Below the pieces are notes generated by a model, which saw only the letters and a list, made by a program, of their open reading frames with translations, was not told the DNA's origin and did not search any database. A stretch of 64,000 nucleotides of DNA from Formosa agariphila KMM 3901 (GTDB lineage: Bacteria; Bacteroidota; Bacteroidia; Flavobacteriales; Flavobacteriaceae), in contig NZ_HG315671.1 of the NCBI RefSeq assembly GCF_000723205.1, positions 2,081,351 to 2,145,350 of the forward strand, written 5' to 3'. Both the position numbers and the translations under genes were made by a program. Shown in pieces: positions 17,779 through 25,557 of the stretch. Positions within the stretch are counted from its first letter, which is position 1. Each line of letters opens with the position of its first letter.

Positions 17779-18060
17779 CTAATTACTTTTTACAGGTAGT
17801 TCTTTTTGTCTTGAAGCTATGAGGATGTATAACATAATGCCATTAAAAACAAGTGATATGGCATTACAAATAATAATGGGCCAATCTTGCTTTAGTATGC
17901 CATATACAACCCACAGTGCAACACCTATACATAAAATAATATACATCCACGGACCTACATCGTTTACCATACCCGTTTTAATTGCTTTAATTATTTGAGG
18001 CAATACGGCAACGGTTGTAAAAATGCTAGCTAAAATGCCAATCGTTTGATCTAAGTCCAT
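17779..18060 (-). CDS. SemiSWEET/PQ-loop transporter
   Basis: 93 residues with three hydrophobic helices, the size of a bacterial SemiSWEET half-transporter. The PQ motif is in helix 1 ('TTVAVLPQIIKAIKTG'), a tryptophan-rich helix 2 has 'GVALWVVYGILKQDW', and helix 3 starts 'IIICNAISLVFNGIMLYI' with the conserved Asn. SemiSWEETs dimerise and move mono- or disaccharides down their gradient. It lies between the SDR and catalase genes. The pairing of a sugar pore with stress enzymes may reflect compatible-solute or sugar handling, but this is inference. Confidence 0.88.
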   Translation of the reverse strand: MDLDQTIGILASIFTTVAVLPQIIKAIKTGMVNDVGPWMYIILCIGVALWVVYGILKQDWPIIICNAISLVFNGIMLYILIASRQKELPVKSN

Positions 18061-18096
18061 GAATCGTATATATTAAACTTATTTATAGCAAAGAAT

Positions 18097-20235
18097 CTAT
18101 ACAGGTACGCTATCTGCAACCGCTAGCCTATTCCAATTTCTGTGTTTAGAAATGGCTTTAATAAATGCTTTAGGCTCTGCATTTAACAACACCGCTTCAT
18201 CATCTTTATAGTCTGAAACATAAGTTGCTTTAATTACGTCTAAACCATCGTTATCTGCAGCTATAGCTTTACAATGCTTAAATGCTTCATTTATAAATTT
18301 GATGTATTTTTTAGTCTCTAAAAGTGATTTAACCGATTGTTTTCCTCCTGGAATATAGACAGCATCATAAAGCACACTTTCCGTAGTGCTTATAGCAGCG
18401 TCTACTTTATGTGCCATGCCTTCAGAACAAGTTATGGTTCCGCCATGAGGTGCAATAATTTTAATAATCGCATCTTTAGCTTTTAAAGCTGACGTCATAT
18501 TCTCGAAATCTTGCATAGAAAAGCCGTCGGCGGCTAATACAGCAATTTGTCGGGTGGCAATACTATCAAAACGTGTATTCGCCTGACTTAACGTTGGCGC
18601 CTGATCTAAATATACGTTCTTTTTTCCGGGTTGGAATTTTTCGACATCAGCATCTGCGCCTATAGCCTGATTAACAGGTTGCTCTATTTGTTTCGGAACT
18701 TTAAGTCCTAAACCTTTAGCCACATTGGCTGCCAAGTCTTCATCGATTTGAGCCACCACCCAAAGCATACGCTCTTGTATATGCTGGTGCATACATTTAC
18801 CTAATTCGAAAGTATAAGCTTCGGTAACATGCTGTTTTTCCCAATCGGATAGACTGCGATAGAATAATGCTGGTTGTGAAAAATGATCGCTAAAACTTGC
18901 ACTACGTGTACGTATTTTTTTAGCATCAATACGTTCTTCGTGATGTGTAAATCCGCCTTCAGCCATTTTTGCAAGATGCGGACAGCCCCCACCTAAACTA
19001 TTTGGGAAATATGCCGTTTGTCCTTTCGGAATTTCAGTTTGCATATGCCCGTCTCTTTGATTATTATGTGTCTCTCCAACAGGTCTGTTAATTGGAATTT
19101 GATGAAAATTAGGGCCACCTAAACGCGATAACTGCGTATCTCTGTACGAAAATAAACGGCCTTGCAATAGCGGGTCGTTTGTAAAATCTATTCCTGGCAC
19201 AATGTGTCCTGGTAAAAAGGCCACTTGTTCGGTTTCTGCAAAGAAGTTTTCTGGATTTCGGTTTAAGGTCATTTTCCCAATAATTTTTACTGGAACCATT
19301 TCTTCCGGAATCAATTTGGTAGGATCTAACAAATCGAAATCGAATTTGTGTTCATCTTCTTCGGGTACAATTTGAAGTCCTAATTCCCATTCTGGGTATT
19401 GCCCTGACTCGATAGCATCCCATAAATCACGACGATGGAAATCGGAATCTGCACCACTAATTTTAACTGCTTCATCCCAAGTTACAGAATGCACCCCTAA
19501 TTTTGGTTTCCAGTGAAATTTCACAAAGTGTGATTTGCCTTCTTTATTAATTAATCGAAATGTATGAATACCAAAACCTTCCATCATACGTAAACTACGT
19601 GGAATGGCACGATCGCTCATCACCCAAATCTGATTGTGTAGTGTTTCTGTAGAGCGTGAAATAAAATCGTAAAAGGTATCATGCGCTGAGGCCGCTTGCG
19701 GAATTTCTTTATTCGGTTCTGGTTTTACCGAATGAATTAAATCAGGGAATTTCATTGCATCTTGAATAAAAAAGATAGGCATATTATTTCCTACCAAATC
19801 CCAGGTCCCTTCTTCAGTATAAAATTTAACCGCAAATCCGCGCACATCTCGCGCTAAATCTGTCGAACCCTTAGAGCCAGCCACAGTTGAAAAGCGTGCA
19901 AAAACAGGTGTTTTTCTAGACGTATCTGTAAAAATTCCTGCTTTACTATACTCTTCAATACTTTCATATAATTCAAAAACACCATGTGCACCGCTTCCTC
20001 TTGCATGTACAATACGCTCCGGAATACGTTCGTGATCGAAACTGGTAATTTTTTCTCGAAGTAAAAAGTCTTCTAACAATGTTGCTCCGCGTTCTCCAGA
20101 TTTTAAAGAGTTGTTGGTATCGTTCACTTTTAAACCTTGATTGGTCGTCATGGTTTGTCCTTCTGCATCCTTATAGGCTGCTTTTAAGTCTTCTATTTTT
20201 TTTGAATCTGATTTCTGATTTTTATGCTCTGCCAT
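18097..20235 (-). CDS. Large-subunit catalase (HPII type)
   Basis: 712 residues, the long catalase class. The distal histidine region is '[15 protein letters not shown]', followed by '[13 protein letters not shown]', '[17 protein letters not shown]' with the conserved Asn, and the proximal heme-ligand region '[18 protein letters not shown]' with the Tyr. After about residue 560 a DJ-1/PfpI-like flavodoxin-type domain follows ('[17 protein letters not shown]', '[16 protein letters not shown]'), typical of HPII catalases, which are often stationary-phase enzymes. No signal peptide, so cytoplasmic. It heads a three-gene run with the SemiSWEET and SDR genes. No consensus promoter was found in the 207 bases upstream. 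Confidence 0.96.
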   Translation of the reverse strand: MAEHKNQKSDSKKIEDLKAAYKDAEGQTMTTNQGLKVNDTNNSLKSGERGATLLEDFLLREKITSFDHERIPERIVHARGSGAHGVFELYESIEEYSKAGIFTDTSRKTPVFARFSTVAGSKGSTDLARDVRGFAVKFYTEEGTWDLVGNNMPIFFIQDAMKFPDLIHSVKPEPNKEIPQAASAHDTFYDFISRSTETLHNQIWVMSDRAIPRSLRMMEGFGIHTFRLINKEGKSHFVKFHWKPKLGVHSVTWDEAVKISGADSDFHRRDLWDAIESGQYPEWELGLQIVPEEDEHKFDFDLLDPTKLIPEEMVPVKIIGKMTLNRNPENFFAETEQVAFLPGHIVPGIDFTNDPLLQGRLFSYRDTQLSRLGGPNFHQIPINRPVGETHNNQRDGHMQTEIPKGQTAYFPNSLGGGCPHLAKMAEGGFTHHEERIDAKKIRTRSASFSDHFSQPALFYRSLSDWEKQHVTEAYTFELGKCMHQHIQERMLWVVAQIDEDLAANVAKGLGLKVPKQIEQPVNQAIGADADVEKFQPGKKNVYLDQAPTLSQANTRFDSIATRQIAVLAADGFSMQDFENMTSALKAKDAIIKIIAPHGGTITCSEGMAHKVDAAISTTESVLYDAVYIPGGKQSVKSLLETKKYIKFINEAFKHCKAIAADNDGLDVIKATYVSDYKDDEAVLLNAEPKAFIKAISKHRNWNRLAVADSVPV

Positions 20236-20442
20236 GAGTTTACGTTTTTTTTATAGCGTTCTACAGATAAGTTTTTTGTGTTTGAAATACGTCCGAAAGT
20301 CTTAATTTACAGCGAGATAAATTAACACGATTCATTAAAAAATTAGCGCTAAAAATTTAAGCTGATAGCTTTTATACGAAATGGCATTTTTATTCAGAAC
20401 TTTATATCCATATTAATAATGTTAACTTAGTAACGTTTATAA

Positions 20443-21651
20443 TTATCTTCTAAACTTAAAATAAGATTGTAAAGGATGCGTTTTGCCGGCTAACATATCG
20501 CTAATTACCGCAGCACCTATAACAGAAAACGTAATGCCGTTACCACCAAAGCCTAACACAAAATAACTATGTTTAAAGTCGGGGTGCTCACCTATATAAG
20601 GCAAGCCATCTTTCGTTTCTCCAAAGGTTCCTGCCCATGCAAAATCGGTTCTAAACTTATAATGTGGTAATAGTGTATTTAACTTTGTTTTTAGCATTAT
20701 ACTTTTTTCGTGTAGTAAGGCATCCCGTTTATCAGGATTTACAAAATCTTCGTCTTCACCACCAATTAAAACTCTATTGTCATCGGTAGTTCTCATATAT
20801 AGATATGGTTCTGCAGTATTCCAAAATAACGTGTCATTTAAATAAGGTTGGTCATCATCTTGTTGTTCACCAATAATGGCGTAAGTGGATAGGAGTTTAA
20901 CAAAATTATCTGCTATAAGCTCGGTGCTTTCGTAACCATTACAATAGATTATCTTTTTTGCTGAAATGCTACAGCCATAATTAGTATTTATAGTGACGCC
21001 ATTAGCGCTTTGCTCTACAGAAACAATTTCAGTCTTATCGAAAATGTCTAAACCACGAGCCGCATTATATTTTAAAAGATCGTGTGTTAATTTAAAGGCA
21101 TCTAGACTTCCTCCCTGTTTAGACAAGATACCACCGAATGTCTGTTTTAGTTTATATTTTTTTTGAATGTCTTCAGCAGAAAGCCACGTAACTGGAAGTC
21201 CGCAAGCTTGCCTAGCACTAAACTCGGTTTTTAAATCTGCAACATCGGCTTCTGAAGCAGCAAAATAGAGTGATTCTTTTTTCTTAAATCCGCAGTCAGA
21301 GCCTATGGACTTTACAATATCGTGTAAGGTGTCGATAGCATTATAACACGCCCAATAATTTGCTTCGGCAGCAGATTTACCAATTCTCTGGGTGAGTTTA
21401 AAAAGCGGCACATCTATTTCGTATTGAAGCATAGAGGTGGTCGCCGAGGTACTCCCGTTGGCAACGTCCCGTCTATCAATAACCATAGTGCGGTAATTAT
21501 TCGACATGCATTTATGAGCCATTAAACTTCCTGTAATTCCTGCACTTACAACTAAAATATCGGTGTCCATATCTGTTTTAATGGATGGATAAGATTCTAA
21601 AAGTCCGTTTTTAATTAACCAAAAGGGTTCGTTTGACGTAAGATTCATCAT
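20443..21651 (-). CDS. DAO-family FAD-dependent oxidoreductase with altered GxGxxG
   Basis: 402 residues of the glycine/D-amino-acid oxidase superfamily. The dinucleotide-binding strand reads 'TDILVVSAGITGSLMAH', where Ser replaces the first glycine of the usual GxGxxG. 'TMVIDRRDVANGSTSATTSM' and the closing 'PYIGEHPDFKHSYFVLGFGG' are typical of the family. Related proteins in some bacteria carry a C-terminal Rieske domain; this one does not. The amine substrate is unknown. The change is a single codon (AGT for GGT), and because the glycine is nearly invariant FAD binding may be weakened. It is flanked by the catalase and the YciE-like gene, separated from the latter by a terminator. Confidence 0.85.
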   Translation of the reverse strand: MMNLTSNEPFWLIKNGLLESYPSIKTDMDTDILVVSAGITGSLMAHKCMSNNYRTMVIDRRDVANGSTSATTSMLQYEIDVPLFKLTQRIGKSAAEANYWACYNAIDTLHDIVKSIGSDCGFKKKESLYFAASEADVADLKTEFSARQACGLPVTWLSAEDIQKKYKLKQTFGGILSKQGGSLDAFKLTHDLLKYNAARGLDIFDKTEIVSVEQSANGVTINTNYGCSISAKKIIYCNGYESTELIADNFVKLLSTYAIIGEQQDDDQPYLNDTLFWNTAEPYLYMRTTDDNRVLIGGEDEDFVNPDKRDALLHEKSIMLKTKLNTLLPHYKFRTDFAWAGTFGETKDGLPYIGEHPDFKHSYFVLGFGGNGITFSVIGAAVISDMLAGKTHPLQSYFKFRR

Positions 21652-21709
21652 TTTAATATATAAAATTGTTTTTCAATTGTATTTAAGAACGTTTAAAGCT
21701 GCGTATTAA

Positions 21710-21766
21710 CACAAAGAAAACTGCTTATAAATACATACGATAACACACATATACCTATAAGCAGTT
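21710..21766 (-). terminator. Intrinsic terminator of the YciE-like gene
   Basis: An 11-bp perfect stem (21719-21729 with 21756-21766) with a 26-base loop. It is followed on the minus strand by TTTTCTTTG and lies 24 bases beyond the stop of the YciE-like gene. It isolates this gene from the FAD oxidoreductase downstream. Confidence 0.7.
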
Positions 21767-21790
21767 ACTTCTAGCCAATTACTAATTTAA

Positions 21791-22276
21791 TTAACTTTTA
21801 GCTTTTTTATTTAATCTACCTTCTGCCAATTTATCTAATGCATTATCGGCATCATATTCCTCATCTAAAGTTTCTTGCAATTTAGCAGCAATGTCTTTAT
21901 GCCCTAATTCTTTTGCGAATCGGACTGCAGTACCATAAGCAGAAATCTCGTAATGTTCTACACGTTGAGCTTCTGCAATAAGTCCTGCATCCATAACCTC
22001 TTTGTCTTTGGCTTCGTCCATAAAACTTTCAGCTTCTTTAATTAAACCTTTCATGGCTTTACAGGTTTCACCCGTGGCTTTAATGTCTAATTCGTCGCAA
22101 ATCTCTTTCAGTCGTTTTTTATGAGTTTTGGTTTCTTCAAGATGCGATTCAAAGGCTTTTTTTAATTCACTATCCGTTGCATTTTTAGCCACTTTCGGTA
22201 AGGCTTTTATTAACTGACTTTCGGCGCTGTATAAATCCTTCAATTGGTGTTCGAATAAATCTTTTAACGTTTTCAT
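21791..22276 (-). CDS. YciE/DUF892 ferritin-like stress protein
   Basis: 161 residues, all helical, matching the DUF892/YciE family: the start 'LKDLFEHQLKDLYSAESQLI', 'ALPKVAKNATDSELKKAFES', 'HLEETKTHKKRLKEICDEL', and 'EAQRVEHYEISAYGTAVRFA' with the Glu/His residues of a di-metal ferritin-like bundle. The C-terminus is charged. Members are induced by osmotic and general stress; their reaction is unknown. It is a single-gene unit bounded by the terminator at 21710-21766 and a 332-base gene-free stretch upstream, but it is near other stress genes (KatE, SDR) and may share their regulator. Confidence 0.92.
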   Translation of the reverse strand: MKTLKDLFEHQLKDLYSAESQLIKALPKVAKNATDSELKKAFESHLEETKTHKKRLKEICDELDIKATGETCKAMKGLIKEAESFMDEAKDKEVMDAGLIAEAQRVEHYEISAYGTAVRFAKELGHKDIAAKLQETLDEEYDADNALDKLAEGRLNKKAKS

Positions 22277-22540
22277 GGTTATAATGTTTAAAATTATGCA
22301 CGTAAAAGTATTATGAAACCACAGTGAATATTACTCCTAAAACTAAATTTATTACTCCTAAAAATTTTTACAAGAAATAAATATAAACACCATATAAACA
22401 ACACGTTAAATACTAAGACATAGACCGAAGATGTATCGTGATCTGAACAACTATAAAAGTTATACTCCTGAGTTTGAAAATGAATATTAGATTTAAAGTT
22501 GTATTGTTTTATTAAAGTGAAATAAATGCTTTTTATATAT

Positions 22541-22584
22541 AAAAACAGCCCCATTATATAAATACGCTTTATATAATGGGGCTG
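22541..22584 (-). terminator. Strong intrinsic terminator of the peptide island
   Basis: A 17-bp perfect stem (22546-22562 with 22568-22584) with a five-base loop TACGC, GC-rich at its base, is followed on the minus strand by five T (A bases 22541-22545). It lies 24 bases after the stop of the trypsin-like lipoprotein gene, so it marks the downstream end of the sigma/SusCD/TlpA island. The rest of 22277-22608 is AT-rich with no supported gene. Confidence 0.88.
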
Positions 22585-22608
22585 TTATTTTACTTCTGTT
22601 TAAATGGT

Positions 22609-23514
22609 TTAAACGTCCGATTTTACATAATTATTAAGTTGACTTACTGGTATAACGATTTTTAACAACAACTGTAAATCTCCTTTTTGTTTCCCTGATC
22701 CGGTATAGTTTGCACGTGTAGCACTCACTACTCCAACCACTTCTCCAGAATCATTTACTACAGGTCCACCACTAGCTCCTAAACCAAATTCTGCTGTAAT
22801 GGTCATTTTAGGTTGCGACTTTTCAGAATTCACATATTTTCTAGAAATGATTCCTTTAGTCATAAAAAACGTATTTTTAAATGGGTGTCCCATCATATAC
22901 ACATCTTCTCCTACAAGTTCGGTTTCTGCTAATGGTAATGCATTTAATTTAGTCCCCATAGTATCGACTTTTAGTATTGCTAAATCGTTGGCTTTACTTG
23001 CCGATAAAACTTCCGTCACGACATACACAGTACCTTCGTGATCGACCGCAAAAAGCCCATCATATTTAATACTATCTCTAGGTGCAATAACATGATAGTT
23101 AGTAACAATTATACCATCTTCGTGAATTACAAATCCAGATGCTGCACTTAGATGTACATTCGGACATTTATCGCATAAATACGACGAACCAATATATAAT
23201 GTACTCTCTTGCAAGTGATGATACATTTGATTCCCTGTCTTTTTAGCTGATATTGTAGGTGTAATTACAACACCTGAATTAACTTCGAAGTTCTTTGTTC
23301 GGTCTTCCTCAAGTTTTGTAAAAGGCGTATGCAAATTGGCAGCGACTAATTTATCGACTTCTGCACTAGCCGCACTAACAAACTCTGAACCATTCTCGGC
23401 CACTTCGTCTATAATTTCAACATCGGTTTTACTAATCTCTGATGTGTTTTTAGTAGAATTACAACTGTTTAAAACGAATACTAACGATAGATATAGAATA
23501 TAATTGATTTTCAT
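22609..23514 (-). CDS. Trypsin-like serine protease lipoprotein (S1C-like, no PDZ)
   Basis: 301 residues with lipobox Cys18 (LNSC). After a linker (about 20-95) the chymotrypsin-fold domain shows His141 in 'VTNYHVIAP', Asp177 in 'ANDLAILKV' and Ser248 in 'GLGASGGPVV', the latter in the position of the usual GNSGGP. No PDZ domain follows, so it is shorter than DegP/HtrA. A CxxC pair (Cys114, Cys117 in 'CDKCPN') sits just before the first beta-barrel strands and could form a redox-sensitive disulfide. The gene lies 57 bases after DsbD in the same direction and before a strong terminator, so it may be the last gene of the redox/peptidase operon. Confidence 0.88.
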   Translation of the reverse strand: MKINYILYLSLVFVLNSCNSTKNTSEISKTDVEIIDEVAENGSEFVSAASAEVDKLVAANLHTPFTKLEEDRTKNFEVNSGVVITPTISAKKTGNQMYHHLQESTLYIGSSYLCDKCPNVHLSAASGFVIHEDGIIVTNYHVIAPRDSIKYDGLFAVDHEGTVYVVTEVLSASKANDLAILKVDTMGTKLNALPLAETELVGEDVYMMGHPFKNTFFMTKGIISRKYVNSEKSQPKMTITAEFGLGASGGPVVNDSGEVVGVVSATRANYTGSGKQKGDLQLLLKIVIPVSQLNNYVKSDV

Positions 23515-23571
23515 TGTTTTATTTATTTTGAATTGTTTATAGATACAATTTGTTTCACTTATGATTATGAG

Positions 23572-25542
23572 TTAGAAGTTCGACACCCCAGTTTTCAACC
23601 ACGTATGATACGCTTCTACATCTGGAATATAACCTACAGGCTCTACTAGTTTCTCTTCGTTATGATCGATGATAACATAAAATGGTTGCGAATTTGATTT
23701 GTATTTAATGGTTTGCATCTCACTCCATTTTTGTCCGATGTACTTTAACTTTTTTCCAGGTTTTAGTTGTGAATCTACAATCTCATCAGCCTCAAGTTTT
23801 CGTTTGTCATCTACATATAAGGAGATTAAAACCACATCGTTTTTTAATAGATTTAAAATTTCTGGTTCTGGCCATACATTCTGTTCCATTTTTCTACAAT
23901 TTACACACGCCCAACCTGTAAAATCTAACATTACAGGTTTACCTACTTTTTTAGCGTATGCTAAACCTGTGTCGTAATCGTTGAAGGCCATGATATCGTG
24001 TGGCGCTAATAAATGTGCACCTTCAGGTAAATCGCCATGAGCGGATGCGCTACCACCTGATCCTAATTTTGAGAACCCTACACCATAAGGCGATTCGCTA
24101 TAGTCTTGTGGTGGCGGAAATGCACTAATAATATTTAGAGGTGCTCCCCAAAGGCCTGGAATCATATAAATAGTGAAGGTTAACACGATAAGACCTAAAC
24201 TTAATCGCCCCACCGAAATATGCGTTAATGGGGAATCGTGTGGTAATTTAATTTTCCCGAATAAATAAAACGCTAGGGTTCCAAAAATGGCAATCCAAAT
24301 CGCGATAAATACCTCGCGTTCTAAAATGTGAAGCTGCAAAACTAAATCCGCTTGACTTAAGAATTTAAATGCTAGAGCCAGTTCTAAAAATCCTAAAACC
24401 ACTTTTACTGTGTTTAGCCAACCTCCTGATTTTGGTAGTGAGTTTAACCAACCTGGAAAAGCTGCAAATAGTGCAAATGGTAATGCAATGGCTAATGAAA
24501 ATCCGAACATTCCAATTATTGGTGCGACTCCTCCTTTTGATGCCGCTTCCACTAATAAGGTTCCCACAATTGGACCTGTACAAGAGAAAGATACAATGGC
24601 TAAGGCTAACGCCATAAAAAAGATACCGACTAGTCCGCCTCTATCCGCTTGAGAATCGACTTTATTTGCCCAAGAATTTGGTAGCATGATCTCGAAAGCA
24701 CCTAAAAAAGATACCGCAAAAACAACTAAAAGTACAAAGAAAATTATGTTAAACCACACATTGGTGGCTAATGCATTTAAAGCATCGGCTCCAAAAATTC
24801 CGGTTACAGCAATACCCAACAGTAAATAAATAACGATAATACAAATACCATAAATAATAGCATTCTTAATTCCAGCGGCTTTGTTTTTACTTTGCTTAGT
24901 AAAGAAACTCACCGTCATTGGAATCATCGGGAATACGCATGGTGTTAATAAGGCTGCAAAGCCTGATAAGAAGGCAATAAAAAAGATTGACCAAAGTCCT
25001 TTATTAGAGGCTAAATCCTCGGTAGTTTTAATGGTGTTATCTACAGCGACTGCTGGTGTTACAGCTTCAGTCGTTTCTGTAGCTAAAGCTGTTTTTACGT
25101 CAAGCTGAAATTCTAAATCTATTTCTGTTGGTGGTAAACAACGGGTATCGTCGCAGACCATAAACTCTACAAATCCGTTTATTGTAGAGGTTGCTTTTGT
25201 AACTTTTACGTTTTGAATAAATTTTGCTTCACCATCAAAATATTTTATTTCCATTTCGAAAATAGGATCATGTACCGTATGCCCTTCTCCTTCTACAGTA
25301 TTGCCGTTTAAAATGAAATTTTCTTCCGAATTATCGTAGATAAAGGTCGTCGCTATCGGGCCACCTTCGGGTACGACTTGCGAATATAAATGCCAACCCG
25401 CATCGATATGTGCTGTAGCAATCAAGTTATATTCTGTGTCGGATACTTTCTCTACGGAAGTCGTCCATTTTACAGGATCTAAAACTTGGCTATATACAAA
25501 ACCACATGTTAAAAAAGCGAGTGCTATTAGTATGTTTTTCAT
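23572..25542 (-). CDS. Thiol:disulfide interchange protein DsbD
   Basis: 656 residues with a signal peptide. Domains in order: an N-terminal DsbD-alpha domain (about 20-150) with the cysteine pair in 'CDDTRCLPP'; a central CcdA-like membrane part (about 180-480) with 'LTPCVFPMIPMTVSFF' and 'SFSCTGPIVG' holding the two conserved membrane cysteines; and a C-terminal thioredoxin domain (about 510-656) with Cys546 and Cys549 in 'WACVNCRK'. It takes electrons from cytoplasmic thioredoxin and passes them to periplasmic reductants. It starts 15 bases after the M16 peptidase gene ends, so it is co-transcribed and can supply electrons to the three TlpA lipoproteins upstream. Confidence 0.94.
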   Translation of the reverse strand: MKNILIALAFLTCGFVYSQVLDPVKWTTSVEKVSDTEYNLIATAHIDAGWHLYSQVVPEGGPIATTFIYDNSEENFILNGNTVEGEGHTVHDPIFEMEIKYFDGEAKFIQNVKVTKATSTINGFVEFMVCDDTRCLPPTEIDLEFQLDVKTALATETTEAVTPAVAVDNTIKTTEDLASNKGLWSIFFIAFLSGFAALLTPCVFPMIPMTVSFFTKQSKNKAAGIKNAIIYGICIIVIYLLLGIAVTGIFGADALNALATNVWFNIIFFVLLVVFAVSFLGAFEIMLPNSWANKVDSQADRGGLVGIFFMALALAIVSFSCTGPIVGTLLVEAASKGGVAPIIGMFGFSLAIALPFALFAAFPGWLNSLPKSGGWLNTVKVVLGFLELALAFKFLSQADLVLQLHILEREVFIAIWIAIFGTLAFYLFGKIKLPHDSPLTHISVGRLSLGLIVLTFTIYMIPGLWGAPLNIISAFPPPQDYSESPYGVGFSKLGSGGSASAHGDLPEGAHLLAPHDIMAFNDYDTGLAYAKKVGKPVMLDFTGWACVNCRKMEQNVWPEPEILNLLKNDVVLISLYVDDKRKLEADEIVDSQLKPGKKLKYIGQKWSEMQTIKYKSNSQPFYVIIDHNEEKLVEPVGYIPDVEAYHTWLKTGVSNF

Positions 25543-25557
25543 TAATTAGGTGTTTTA

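Noticed and set aside
22294-22554. Minus-strand frame of 86 codons
   Set aside because: It overlaps the terminator of the protease gene, has low-complexity aromatic composition, and has no start signal or homology I recognise.
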